Source: Cylindrospermopsis curvispora GIHE-G1
GTDB lineage: Bacteria > Cyanobacteriota > Cyanobacteriia > Cyanobacteriales > Nostocaceae
Length of the DNA stretch: 64,000 bases
Assembly: GCF_014489415.1 (NCBI RefSeq)
Contig: NZ_CP060822.1
Location: 3,457,501 to 3,521,500 of the forward strand
Direction: 5' to 3'
Shown here: positions 40,954 through 49,500 of the stretch, piece after piece
How positions within the stretch are numbered: the first letter of the stretch is position 1
Layout: the number at the start of each line of letters is the position of its first letter
The notes under the pieces: generated by a model
Told to the model about the DNA's origin: nothing
The model's database searches: none
The model's input: only the letters and a program-made list of their open reading frames with translations
Program-made: the position numbers and the translations under genes

Positions 40954-42108
40954 TTAACTATTTTTTTTCAGTAATAGATAAAAGCTCATAGCAGTAGCCA
41001 ATATATTTGGTAGTAAAATACTAAACATTGGAATGTTTTCTGAAATTATTAAAGCATTTATAAATGCCTCAAATATTTTTGTTGAGCCAACAATTACTAA
41101 AGTAAAGCTAAAACTACTATACTTAATTCTTGGTCGTAAATTAATTCCTATAGATGTACCTAATAAGGCAAAAACAATGCAGGAAATAGGTATGTTAAAT
41201 CGTTTGAATAGGTTAAATCTTAACTTGATTATTTTACTCATATCCCCTAATTTCTGTGCAACTAACAATCGTTGATGGACTTGGAAAATATTCATTTCTC
41301 TATCATCTAATTTTTCTATATCTAGTTGAAATTGCCGAGATATATTAGGTAAATCAATAATCAATTGTTCAAATTTAATTGCTTCACCATAGGAACCATC
41401 TCGGTTAATTACACTTTTTAAGCCATCGTAAAAACAAAAATATTTGTTTTTGTCATACAATGCAGCAAATTGAGAGTTTATAATTGCTTTTAATCCCTGG
41501 GAATCTGCAATTAATAAAGTAACATTTATCATTTTCCTATTGAACATTTTCTCTGCATAAAATAAGTATCTTAAATACTTGTTTTTATTTGATATTTTTT
41601 GCTCATTTATTGTTACTAATTCTTGATAAAGAATATCATCATTTTTCAGATTTTCTCGAGTGATATTCATCAATAATTCTAGGGTAATTGCAGCTTTATA
41701 GTTAGTAGCAGGAACAATAAAATCATTCACAAAAAATAATATTAATCCAATAATAACACTGAGTTTAATAACTGGATATAGCAATTTATATAAACTTACT
41801 CCACAGCTTTGTAAAGCGATAATCTCACTAGTATTTGATAATTTATTGTAGACTAATATTGTTGTCATTAAAATGGAAATTGGTACGGCGATAATAATAA
41901 ATTCCGGTAATTTAAGAATATGCAAGTATATTAAGTCATCGAAAGATATTTGTTTGTTTAGAAGGAAGTTAAATTGCTCAAATGATATACCAATTGATTC
42001 GGTAACTACGGTAACAATAATAATATTAAATAATAAGATGGGAATAATTTCAGAAATTAAATATCGTTCTAGTAATGATAATTGAGGAACAATATCTACT
42101 TTTTTCAT
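40954..42108 (-). CDS. LptF/LptG-family permease
   Basis: 384 residues. Three N-terminal TM helices (LLERYLISEIIPILLFNIII ... LPEFIIIAVPISILMTTILV), the conserved segment NTSEIIALQSCGVSLYKLLY, a periplasmic domain at ~125-280, and three C-terminal helices including FKRFNIPISCIVFALLGTSI: the YjgP/YjgQ layout. LptF and LptG form the inner-membrane part of the lipopolysaccharide export ATPase; cyanobacteria usually carry a single such gene. The family is clear; which paralogue is not. Confidence 0.9.
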   Translation of the reverse strand: MKKVDIVPQLSLLERYLISEIIPILLFNIIIVTVVTESIGISFEQFNFLLNKQISFDDLIYLHILKLPEFIIIAVPISILMTTILVYNKLSNTSEIIALQSCGVSLYKLLYPVIKLSVIIGLILFFVNDFIVPATNYKAAITLELLMNITRENLKNDDILYQELVTINEQKISNKNKYLRYLFYAEKMFNRKMINVTLLIADSQGLKAIINSQFAALYDKNKYFCFYDGLKSVINRDGSYGEAIKFEQLIIDLPNISRQFQLDIEKLDDREMNIFQVHQRLLVAQKLGDMSKIIKLRFNLFKRFNIPISCIVFALLGTSIGINLRPRIKYSSFSFTLVIVGSTKIFEAFINALIISENIPMFSILLPNILATAMSFYLLLKKNS

Positions 42109-42140
42109 ATTATGCTTATTTGAATTATTATCATCTCCGT

Positions 42141-42241
42141 TAAGTAGGGAGGCGCAATTATTTGTAGGATGGGTTGTCGTTGGGTTTCATACTTCAACCC
42201 AACCTACGTTCATCTTATATTTAATTCCACCAACCCACTTA
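42141..42241. repeat. Dispersed repeat, central deletion
   Basis: TAAGTAGGGAGGCGCAATTA ... TCCACCAACCCACTTA, just upstream of the permease start. Confidence 0.85.
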
Positions 42242-42339
42242 AGCTGAAATTACACTTTTAACCCTCTTATCGGGGAAACAAAAAATCTAGTTCCCTCCGG
42301 TAGTCAATAGGAGAGTTTTAGAAATTTTGATATTTGGTA

Positions 42340-42834
42340 TCACCTATTGATGAAATTAACTGCTTGACTTTGTGCTGCTCTTACTTCCCCTTGGCAAGTG
42401 TTATTTGCAGAAGAAAGACCAAATCTATTTATACATTCAGCTGCTCCATCTCTGGCTGCGGTAGTAATATCTGCAAGCGTTGTGTTTTTATCAATGGTTT
42501 GTACATAACCCAATGAGGGAACTGTAACAGTTAAAGTTTGAGGAGTTGTAGGAGTAGGTTGGACTGGGGTGACACTACCACCACCTTGAGTTGTACCACC
42601 ACCAGTATTGCTAGATGTACTACCACCACCTTGAGTTGTACCACCACCAGTATTGCTAGATGTACCACCACCACCTTGAGTTGTACCACCACCAGTATTG
42701 CTAGATGTACCACCACCACCTTGAGTTGTACCACCACCAGTATTGCTAGATGTACCACCACCACAGGAAGTTAGCATCACAGCAGTGAGCACAACAGTTG
42801 TCGTACCCATCAATAATTGATTAAACTTGTTCAT
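42340..42834 (-). CDS. Repeat-containing lipoprotein
   Basis: 164 residues from the ATG at 42834, which has an AGGAG about 12 bases upstream. Signal with lipobox LTSC (lipidated Cys), then four tandem 15-residue repeats of the type GGGTSSNTGGGTTQG encoded by 45-bp DNA units, a Pro/Thr linker and a C-terminal domain (SLGYVQTIDKNTTLADITTA, two Cys in AECINRFG...NTCQGE). The spacer probably holds the C-terminal domain away from the membrane. Function unknown. Confidence 0.8.
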   Translation of the reverse strand: MNKFNQLLMGTTTVVLTAVMLTSCGGGTSSNTGGGTTQGGGGTSSNTGGGTTQGGGGTSSNTGGGTTQGGGSTSSNTGGGTTQGGGSVTPVQPTPTTPQTLTVTVPSLGYVQTIDKNTTLADITTAARDGAAECINRFGLSSANNTCQGEVRAAQSQAVNFINR

Positions 42835-43236
42835 AGTAATTTTTACTCCTGGTTTATATTTTCGTTTATTGCTCATAATTAAAGCATTGATTTTTGGGAA
42901 GAATAGATAAATTGAATTAATTTCTTAATTAGTTCTGATATCACTGTAACTGTTGAAAAAAAATCAAGTGGATTAACTAAATTCCATAAGTGCATGAAAA
43001 AATTTTCAATCAAGACCACAAAAATGGAACAATTATAGATTTTTTCTCAAGAGGGTGTGCAATTGCAATTTAAGCGATGCTACTGTAGATGCGAGGCCTG
43101 CGGCGTAGCCATCGCCATAAGATGACACCACATATCAAGTATTTTAGGTATAGTTTGTTGGGTTTTCTCAACCCAACCTTGTATAATATATTTAGAAAAA
43201 TTAATTTACATTCATCTTATTAAGAGGTGTAAAAAT

Positions 43237-43554
43237 ATGACTGAAACTAAATCTCATAAAGTGGTACGTCGAGGCAGATTATTTCCTGAAATTCAGTGGA
43301 CAGAAGACAGGATCAATCTGTATAGAAGTGAGCTGGAAACTCATCATCAACGCTGTAGAGTGGTTTTTGAAAAATTGCAACCAGATTTGATCAAAAATCA
43401 TTATAACTGGTTTATGGCAGTTGATTCAGAAAGTGGAGATTATTTCCTTGATAAAGATGAAGAAGTTGTTACTCAAATGTTTTTGCAAAAACATCCAACT
43501 GCTATACCCTTTATTTTTGTGATTAATGAAACTGGAGTAGCTGGTAGGATATGA
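43237..43554 (+). CDS. Small conserved hypothetical protein
   Basis: 105 residues, soluble and charged (MTETKSHKVVRRGRLFPEIQ ... NWFMAVDSESGDYFLDKDEE). Its stop overlaps the start of the next gene by ATGA, so the two are translationally coupled and likely act together. An AAGAGGTG ribosome site precedes the ATG. No established function was recognised. Confidence 0.8.
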   Translation: MTETKSHKVVRRGRLFPEIQWTEDRINLYRSELETHHQRCRVVFEKLQPDLIKNHYNWFMAVDSESGDYFLDKDEEVVTQMFLQKHPTAIPFIFVINETGVAGRI

Positions 43555-43919
43555 TTCTAGGCGATTTTGGAAGTGATGGGGAGATTTTTTTTGAAATTGA
43601 TTTAATTACTGCTGATGATTTAGAATTACCAGTAACAGCAATGTTAGATACTGGTTTTACAGAGTTACTTGCTGTTAATTCTCAAGATTTAGAAGCATTA
43701 GGTTGGCGTTTTTTGCGGGAAAGACCACTCAAAACAGCGCAGGGAATCAAGACTTTTAGGATTTATTTAGGAAAGGTACGTATTGACGGAAGAGAGTTTG
43801 AAATTCCGGTTTATGGTGGTGAGGAAATTACAGAAATTTTACTTGGTAGTCAATGGTTGAAGATTATGCGATTAGTTGCGGATATGTCCGCAGATGTTTT
43901 AAGTTTGGAGATAGTTTGA
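43551..43919 (+). CDS. Small retropepsin-like aspartic protease
   Basis: 122 residues. The core motif VTAMLDTGFTELLAVN contains the DTG active-site triad and EILLGSQWLK the hydrophobic-hydrophobic-Gly motif that follows in clan AA proteases. As a single-lobe form it should work as a dimer. It overlaps the preceding gene by four bases (ATGA). The target is unknown; in cyanobacteria such genes occur as two-gene units with the upstream small protein. Its end overlaps the 3' end of the convergent AAA-WD40 gene by 21 bp. Confidence 0.85.
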   Translation: MILGDFGSDGEIFFEIDLITADDLELPVTAMLDTGFTELLAVNSQDLEALGWRFLRERPLKTAQGIKTFRIYLGKVRIDGREFEIPVYGGEEITEILLGSQWLKIMRLVADMSADVLSLEIV

Positions 43920-46900
43920 GAAATCTATAGAGTTGTGTAATATCTTTTTACACACGGGTAGTTCCTTTAAAACTTGGGGATGAGAGATAAAATAATCACT
44001 TAGCCGATGACATCCCCGTGTAAGTAATTCATCTAGTGATTCTACGCGCCACAACCGAGCTGTTCCATCACTTGCACCGGAAGCGAGATATTTACCATCA
44101 GGACTAAAAGCTATAGTGCTGACACCCCTGCGATGTCCCCTGAATTCTCTAACCACATTCCCTTTCAAGTCCCAAAGTCGGATAGTCCTATCATTTGAAC
44201 CAGTAGCGATAAGTTGACCATCAGGACTGAATACTACACTATTAACACTTCCTTCATGTCCTTTTAACTCTCTAATTAAATTACCTTTGAGATCCCAAAT
44301 ACGGGTTATACCATCTTCTGAAGCAGTAGCAAGAAGTTGATCATCTGGACTAAATGCTACACTACGAATATCCTTTTCGTGTCCTTTTAATTTTGTGACT
44401 ATGTTACCATCAAGGTCTAAAACTACAGCAAGTACCAAATCTTTACCTTTAATACCTTCTAAACGACTAACTTCCCGCGATAAACCCATGGCTAAAAGCT
44501 GACTATTATGACTAAAATTTATAGTTAGAAAAATACTTTTTTTAAACTTAAACTGTTTTAGTAAATTTCCTTCAATATCCCAAAGTTTTACAGCATCACC
44601 TATGGGAACAGTCGCAATCAACTTTCCATTAGGACTTAAAACCATGTCATTAATATAGTCATCATAAGCCTGAAATTCCCTAATTAAACCACCTTGGTAA
44701 TTCCAAATCCGGATTTTTTTATCCCGTGAGCTCGTAAATAAAAACTTACTATCTGGACTAAATGCTATACTCGTCACCCAATCTTGATGTCCTTCTAGTT
44801 TAACTATTAAATTACCTTGAAGATCCCAAACACGACCAGCTTGATTTTCCGAAGCAGTTGCAATTAAATTACCATCCCGGTTAAAGGTTATACTTCTAAC
44901 ATTAGGCCAATGTTCTTTAAATTCTCTTATAAAACTGCTCTGAAGATCCCACACACGAACAGTTTCATCATCTGAAGAACTAAAAATAGAAAGACCATCT
45001 AAACTAAAAGCTACACTTTTAACACTTTGCTCGTGTCCTTTAAATTTCTCTATTAAATTACCTTGAAGATCCCAAAGTCTAATGGTATTATCATCTGCAC
45101 CACTGGCAATGAATTGACTATTAGGACTAAAAACTACGCTATTTACACCTTTTTGATGTCCTTTGAATTCTTCTATTAAATTGCCTTTAAGATCCCAAAG
45201 TCTAACTGTATTATCATTTCCACCACTGGCAATAAATTGACCATTGGGACTAAAAATTACACTTTTAACGCTTTGTTGATGTCCTTTAAATTCTTTGATT
45301 AAATTGCCATTAATATCCCACAGTCTAATGGTATTATCATCTGCACCACTAGCAATAAATCGACCATTGGGACTAAAAGCTACACTATTTATGCTTCCTT
45401 TATGTCCTTTAAATTCTCTGATTAAATTGCCATTAATATCCCACAGTCTAATGGTATTATTTCTCATTCCTATAGCCAAAAGTTTAGCATCAGGACTAAA
45501 AACTATACTTAAAATTGGAGTGAAAAAGAAACCATAATTATTCCTAAGAACTTCCTCAAAAACTTTAAACTCAGCTAATAATTTACCGTCAAAATCTAAA
45601 ATTCTAGTAGTGTTATCTATGGCAACAGTCGCTAAAATCCGACCCTTTGAGCTAAAAGCTACTTCCCTAACACTATCTTTTCCAAACTCACTTTTTAATC
45701 TGGTTATTACATTACCTTTCAAATCAATAATAGCTGTTGTGTCGCCAAATGTAGAAATAAAAGCCAGGTGTTGATTATTAGGAATAACTACAAATTTATA
45801 AGTGTAAATAATGCCACCAAAACGATTTTTTTCACGGCTATAATCTAGGATATTATGTAAAGCATTTAAAGGACTGATGGCTGGATATTGATCTAAAGTG
45901 CTATTTCCAACTAATTGTTTTAACTGTTGTCCAGTTTTCATTGACTCAATTAAAAGTGCAATTTGATCTTCTGTATCTGATAAAAATCTGCGAATGATAT
46001 TAGTTCCTTCCCGTTCTAATTGTGTTCCCTTAATGGCTACTTGTCGCAATTGTTCTGCTCTTTGTAAATTTATGACAGACTGTTCTAGTTTTTGACGATT
46101 CACTTCTAGCTTAATCTCAATTTTTCCTAACTCATCTCGATTTTTCTGATTTTGAGATTCCGCTTTTTGCTTTTGTTTTAAAATCACTTGACGCTCCTGT
46201 TCTAAAGCTGTTTTTTGTGCTTGAAATTCTTCAACCTGTTGTTCAGCTTTATTTCTATCTATTTCCAACTGTTTCAAATTACCTTGAACAACAAGTAATT
46301 GTTGATTTGCTTGTTTTGCACCTAACTCAATTTGACTACGTTCTTTACTCACGCGAGTTATCTGTCTTTCAATTCTATCTCGTTCTTGTTTTGTATTAAT
46401 TAACTCCCGGTTTGCTTGATTAGCTTTTTGGGATTCTCTCTCAGCTTTACTAGCTTGGATAAATGCAAAAATTAATGTACCAGTTAATACTAATAAACTA
46501 ATATTAACAGAAACAATTAATAACCTGCGGGCTTTTTGTTTTTCCTGTTCAGCTATCTTTCTATCTTGCTCTGCTTCTTGTTTAGCATCCTCTAAAATTT
46601 GTTTTGCTTCATTTTCTATTGCCAGTTGTTTGCCAAATTCGCGGGACTGTTCAGTTAATTTACTATCACTTAAAAATTCTTCGTCGTCTTTACTAATACT
46701 TTTATTCTGTTTCCAAGCTAAAGCGTGAATGAGAACTTCTCCATTTAATAGATAGGCTGAATTTTTACCGGAACTTAACCATAAATTAAAAGACTGATGA
46801 TAGGGTCTTATACTATCCAACTGTTCTTGAACCCAATCTTGATTAAAAATTTCTTGATAAATAGGATTAAAAACTTCTAAACCTCCATTTCTTCTAACTA

Positions 46901-47912
46901 CTAAGCCAGACAGTCTTAGTTCTGATTCAAATTCTTTTTCTTTACCCAAATCTTTACTAAGAAAAATTCCATGCTTGAGAATATATTGATAAATTTCTAA
47001 TAATTTTCCCACTCGGTTCTCATTGGCAATCAATCTAGTTTTAATTTGATCAAAATGTTGATAGTCATGATAATTATTAATAAGTTGAGAATAGACAAGT
47101 TGCCGAATAGTTTCTTTTTCTTTTCCCTCAGATACTTTAATATCTAACTTAACTAGTAGGTCACACACAGTTTGAGTTAAAAAAGGTTGTCCCCCAGTCC
47201 AATATAAAACTTGTTTTAATGTTTCATTTTGGTTACTAGCTAATCCTTTTAATCCCTCAGCTAAAACTAAACTTTCATGAAACTCAAAGCCATTTAATTC
47301 CACAGCTTTACCGATATTAAAAGGACTCTCTACTGGATTTTTAATGAGGTCACTTGGAGTTGCTACTCCTAACAAGCAGAAAGTCAATCTTTGGTAATTT
47401 ATATTTTGATTTCTCTGGTTATAAAAAAATCTGATCAATGCGAAAAAATTATCTCGAAATGATAAACCAAATGAGCAATCAATTTCATCTATGAAAATTA
47501 CAATTTTCTTTTGAACTGACGTTAATAATTCATGGGAGACAAAATTATTTAACAATTGACTAGGTGATAGATATGATCTAGGTTCTATCCAACTACCTAA
47601 ATCTATTTCTATTTTCTCTTCTAAAGCAATCGCATTCAACAGATTATAAATAAATGAAACATACCATTCCTGCTGAGTAACTTGAGTTCCAATACCTTGT
47701 AGGTCAATGTCAATACAAAAAAATCCTTCTTTTTTCAACTTATATTGAGTTTGATCTTTAATTGAAGATTTCCCCATCTGACGACTGTTAAATACATAGC
47801 AGTATTCCCCTTGCTTTAATAAATTAAATAATTCTGTATCTGCTGTTCTGATCACATAACTAGAACTATTTATTGGTAATGTTCCCCCAACTTTATAGAA
47901 CGATGTAGCCAT
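43899..47912 (-). CDS. AAA_35 ATPase - coiled coil - WD40 protein
   Basis: 1337 residues from the ATG at 47912, chosen because it has a GGGGGAT ribosome site and begins after the upstream stop (47936). P-loop SRQMGKSS at ~44-51 and IVIFIDEID Walker B define an AAA-like (AAA_35) domain to ~330. A TM helix lies at ~465-487, a long Gln/Glu/Lys coiled coil follows to ~630, and about 14 divergent WD40 repeats span ~700-1300. In contrast to the CHAT-linked repeats, these blades are diverse. It is the second gene of an operon with the HTH-AAA_35 gene; probably a STAND-like signalling or defence receptor, role unproven. Confidence 0.85.
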   Translation of the reverse strand: MATSFYKVGGTLPINSSSYVIRTADTELFNLLKQGEYCYVFNSRQMGKSSIKDQTQYKLKKEGFFCIDIDLQGIGTQVTQQEWYVSFIYNLLNAIALEEKIEIDLGSWIEPRSYLSPSQLLNNFVSHELLTSVQKKIVIFIDEIDCSFGLSFRDNFFALIRFFYNQRNQNINYQRLTFCLLGVATPSDLIKNPVESPFNIGKAVELNGFEFHESLVLAEGLKGLASNQNETLKQVLYWTGGQPFLTQTVCDLLVKLDIKVSEGKEKETIRQLVYSQLINNYHDYQHFDQIKTRLIANENRVGKLLEIYQYILKHGIFLSKDLGKEKEFESELRLSGLVVRRNGGLEVFNPIYQEIFNQDWVQEQLDSIRPYHQSFNLWLSSGKNSAYLLNGEVLIHALAWKQNKSISKDDEEFLSDSKLTEQSREFGKQLAIENEAKQILEDAKQEAEQDRKIAEQEKQKARRLLIVSVNISLLVLTGTLIFAFIQASKAERESQKANQANRELINTKQERDRIERQITRVSKERSQIELGAKQANQQLLVVQGNLKQLEIDRNKAEQQVEEFQAQKTALEQERQVILKQKQKAESQNQKNRDELGKIEIKLEVNRQKLEQSVINLQRAEQLRQVAIKGTQLEREGTNIIRRFLSDTEDQIALLIESMKTGQQLKQLVGNSTLDQYPAISPLNALHNILDYSREKNRFGGIIYTYKFVVIPNNQHLAFISTFGDTTAIIDLKGNVITRLKSEFGKDSVREVAFSSKGRILATVAIDNTTRILDFDGKLLAEFKVFEEVLRNNYGFFFTPILSIVFSPDAKLLAIGMRNNTIRLWDINGNLIREFKGHKGSINSVAFSPNGRFIASGADDNTIRLWDINGNLIKEFKGHQQSVKSVIFSPNGQFIASGGNDNTVRLWDLKGNLIEEFKGHQKGVNSVVFSPNSQFIASGADDNTIRLWDLQGNLIEKFKGHEQSVKSVAFSLDGLSIFSSSDDETVRVWDLQSSFIREFKEHWPNVRSITFNRDGNLIATASENQAGRVWDLQGNLIVKLEGHQDWVTSIAFSPDSKFLFTSSRDKKIRIWNYQGGLIREFQAYDDYINDMVLSPNGKLIATVPIGDAVKLWDIEGNLLKQFKFKKSIFLTINFSHNSQLLAMGLSREVSRLEGIKGKDLVLAVVLDLDGNIVTKLKGHEKDIRSVAFSPDDQLLATASEDGITRIWDLKGNLIRELKGHEGSVNSVVFSPDGQLIATGSNDRTIRLWDLKGNVVREFRGHRRGVSTIAFSPDGKYLASGASDGTARLWRVESLDELLTRGCHRLSDYFISHPQVLKELPVCKKILHNSIDFSNYLQT

Positions 47913-47935
47913 TTTTTTATCCCCCAGTAATAAAT

Positions 47936-49321
47936 TTAAATAAATGTAGTAAAATATTCTCGGTACAATTGACATCTAGGTTCAACCTTGTTATCTTTTT
48001 TTGTGACCAAACCAATACTATATAGTTGGAATGTTTCTATTGGATCTAATTGAACTAGAGTAGAACTACTAATAACTTTTTTTAAACTTTCCGTCAGATG
48101 AGAATCACGAATGATTTTCAGTAATCTACCTAAATGATTACTATAAATTCCCTCATTGGTAGCAGCTTTATTTAAGATTTCTTTTAATGTCATTTCCTCA
48201 TGACTGATATGATACATAGCTAACCGAACTAAGAAAGGATGTCCTCCTATTATTTTCTGTAAACTCTTCACCTGACTGAACTCCCATTTAAGCCCGTGCT
48301 TTAAAGATAAATTTTGAATTTCTTCCTCATTAAACTCTCTTAATGTTTGTGAGTAACCTAGATTGTACAATGAAGAGTAATTTAACTGAAACAAAGGATA
48401 TCCATCAGTAGAATAGGCTAAAATAAATGCTAGTTTACGCCATATTTGATTATTTTTAGCATTTTCATGTCTGGTTCTTAGCCAAAGTAGAAAGTCTTGT
48501 AATTCTGGCTGAGGAAAAATTCTGTGTAGATTGTCAATGCCTAGTAAAATAATATTTTGACAACCAGGAAAAATATATTTGTCAAAAATATTAGTACAAT
48601 TGACATTATTACCTAAAAATGGTTTCCACTGTATTTCTAAACAGTCATTAATATCTAATCCTAATTGGTTGCTGACGTTGGCACAAAACCATCTGTAAAA
48701 CATATCTTTATTTAAAACTTTTTCATCAGCATCATCTAAGTTTATATAGACAACTTTTGCTTTTATAATTTTTATGTATTCATGGTGCAACAGTCGGTTT
48801 ATTAGTGATGTTTTACCCATTTGAGCAGGAGCTTTAATGCGTAGTAAAATAGCTTCCTCTCCCACTTTTTTAATATAACTCTCACATTTTTCTTCTATGG
48901 GATGACGATATTCGTAATAAAGGGAGTTTGTCGCACCAGATGGAAATTGTGTGGTTTGTAATAGTTCAAATTGCTCTAAGGTCTCATATGAAACTAATTG
49001 GCGACGGTATTTAATAAATTGTTTTATTACTTCTTGTAAATCAATTAGTTCAAATTGTTCACAAATTTTTCTTAAATGATGGGACAAATTACTTTGATCC
49101 ATTAATTTTTTTCCTGATTCTAAACCTTCTAGTATTGTGCGTTTGCTCCTAGGAAGTTTATCTCTTTCGCTACCACTATAAACTTTGTGGTCAAACCAAA
49201 CCGTTACATCTCCCCTTATTGCTGTATTTGATTTGCCCTGCAAAATTCGATGTAAAATTCTCCTTTGAATTGGGGTCAATTCTTCCTCATAAATGCGTTC
49301 AAACAATTCGCGCTTCATCAA
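47936..49321 (-). CDS. HTH - AAA_35 ATPase, vWA-MoxR-associated type
   Basis: 461 residues. The N-terminal ~100 resemble the winged HTH seen in vWA-MoxR-associated proteins (LTPIQRRILHRILQGKSNTA ... LSHHLRKICEQFELIDL). An AAA_35 domain follows: HPIEEKCESYIKKVGEEAIL, P-loop KAPAQMGKTS near 165, GGHPFLVRLAMYH toward the C-terminus, where a second winged helix reads EPRCQLYREYF. The gene downstream starts 23 bp later and has a related ATPase domain plus WD40, so the pair likely forms one system of sensor and effector (inference). Confidence 0.8.
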   Translation of the reverse strand: MMKRELFERIYEEELTPIQRRILHRILQGKSNTAIRGDVTVWFDHKVYSGSERDKLPRSKRTILEGLESGKKLMDQSNLSHHLRKICEQFELIDLQEVIKQFIKYRRQLVSYETLEQFELLQTTQFPSGATNSLYYEYRHPIEEKCESYIKKVGEEAILLRIKAPAQMGKTSLINRLLHHEYIKIIKAKVVYINLDDADEKVLNKDMFYRWFCANVSNQLGLDINDCLEIQWKPFLGNNVNCTNIFDKYIFPGCQNIILLGIDNLHRIFPQPELQDFLLWLRTRHENAKNNQIWRKLAFILAYSTDGYPLFQLNYSSLYNLGYSQTLREFNEEEIQNLSLKHGLKWEFSQVKSLQKIIGGHPFLVRLAMYHISHEEMTLKEILNKAATNEGIYSNHLGRLLKIIRDSHLTESLKKVISSSTLVQLDPIETFQLYSIGLVTKKDNKVEPRCQLYREYFTTFI

Positions 49322-49378
49322 TACCTCCAGTCAGTAAATTTGTCACAATTATATTAGTTTTCCATTCCTAACTGACAT

Positions 49379-49436
49379 GCGATCGCTCTAAAAAATACTT
49401 GACCAATAATGATAATACAACTGATCAAGTGCTTTT
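49379..49436. repeat. 58-bp repeat, also at 37043-37100
   Basis: Begins GCGATCGCTCTAAAAAATAC. It runs into the GGGTTTGGTATTAAACCC hairpin that follows the mfd gene. Confidence 0.75.
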
Positions 49437-49454
49437 AGGGATAGTTTGTCGGGT

Positions 49455-49477
49455 TTGGTATTAAACCCAACCTACGG
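49455..49477 (-). terminator. Hairpin downstream of mfd
   Basis: GGGTTTGGTATTAAACCC palindrome-like hairpin about 25-45 bases after the mfd stop. It may act as transcript end, though its core also occurs in dispersed repeats. Confidence 0.4.
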
Positions 49478-49500
49478 TGAAATGCTTGCAGGAGCGCTTG

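Noticed and set aside
42531-42774. Open frames on both strands over the 45-bp lipoprotein repeats
   Set aside because: Low-complexity translations of the repeat; the lipoprotein frame has the lipobox, ribosome site and non-repeat domain.
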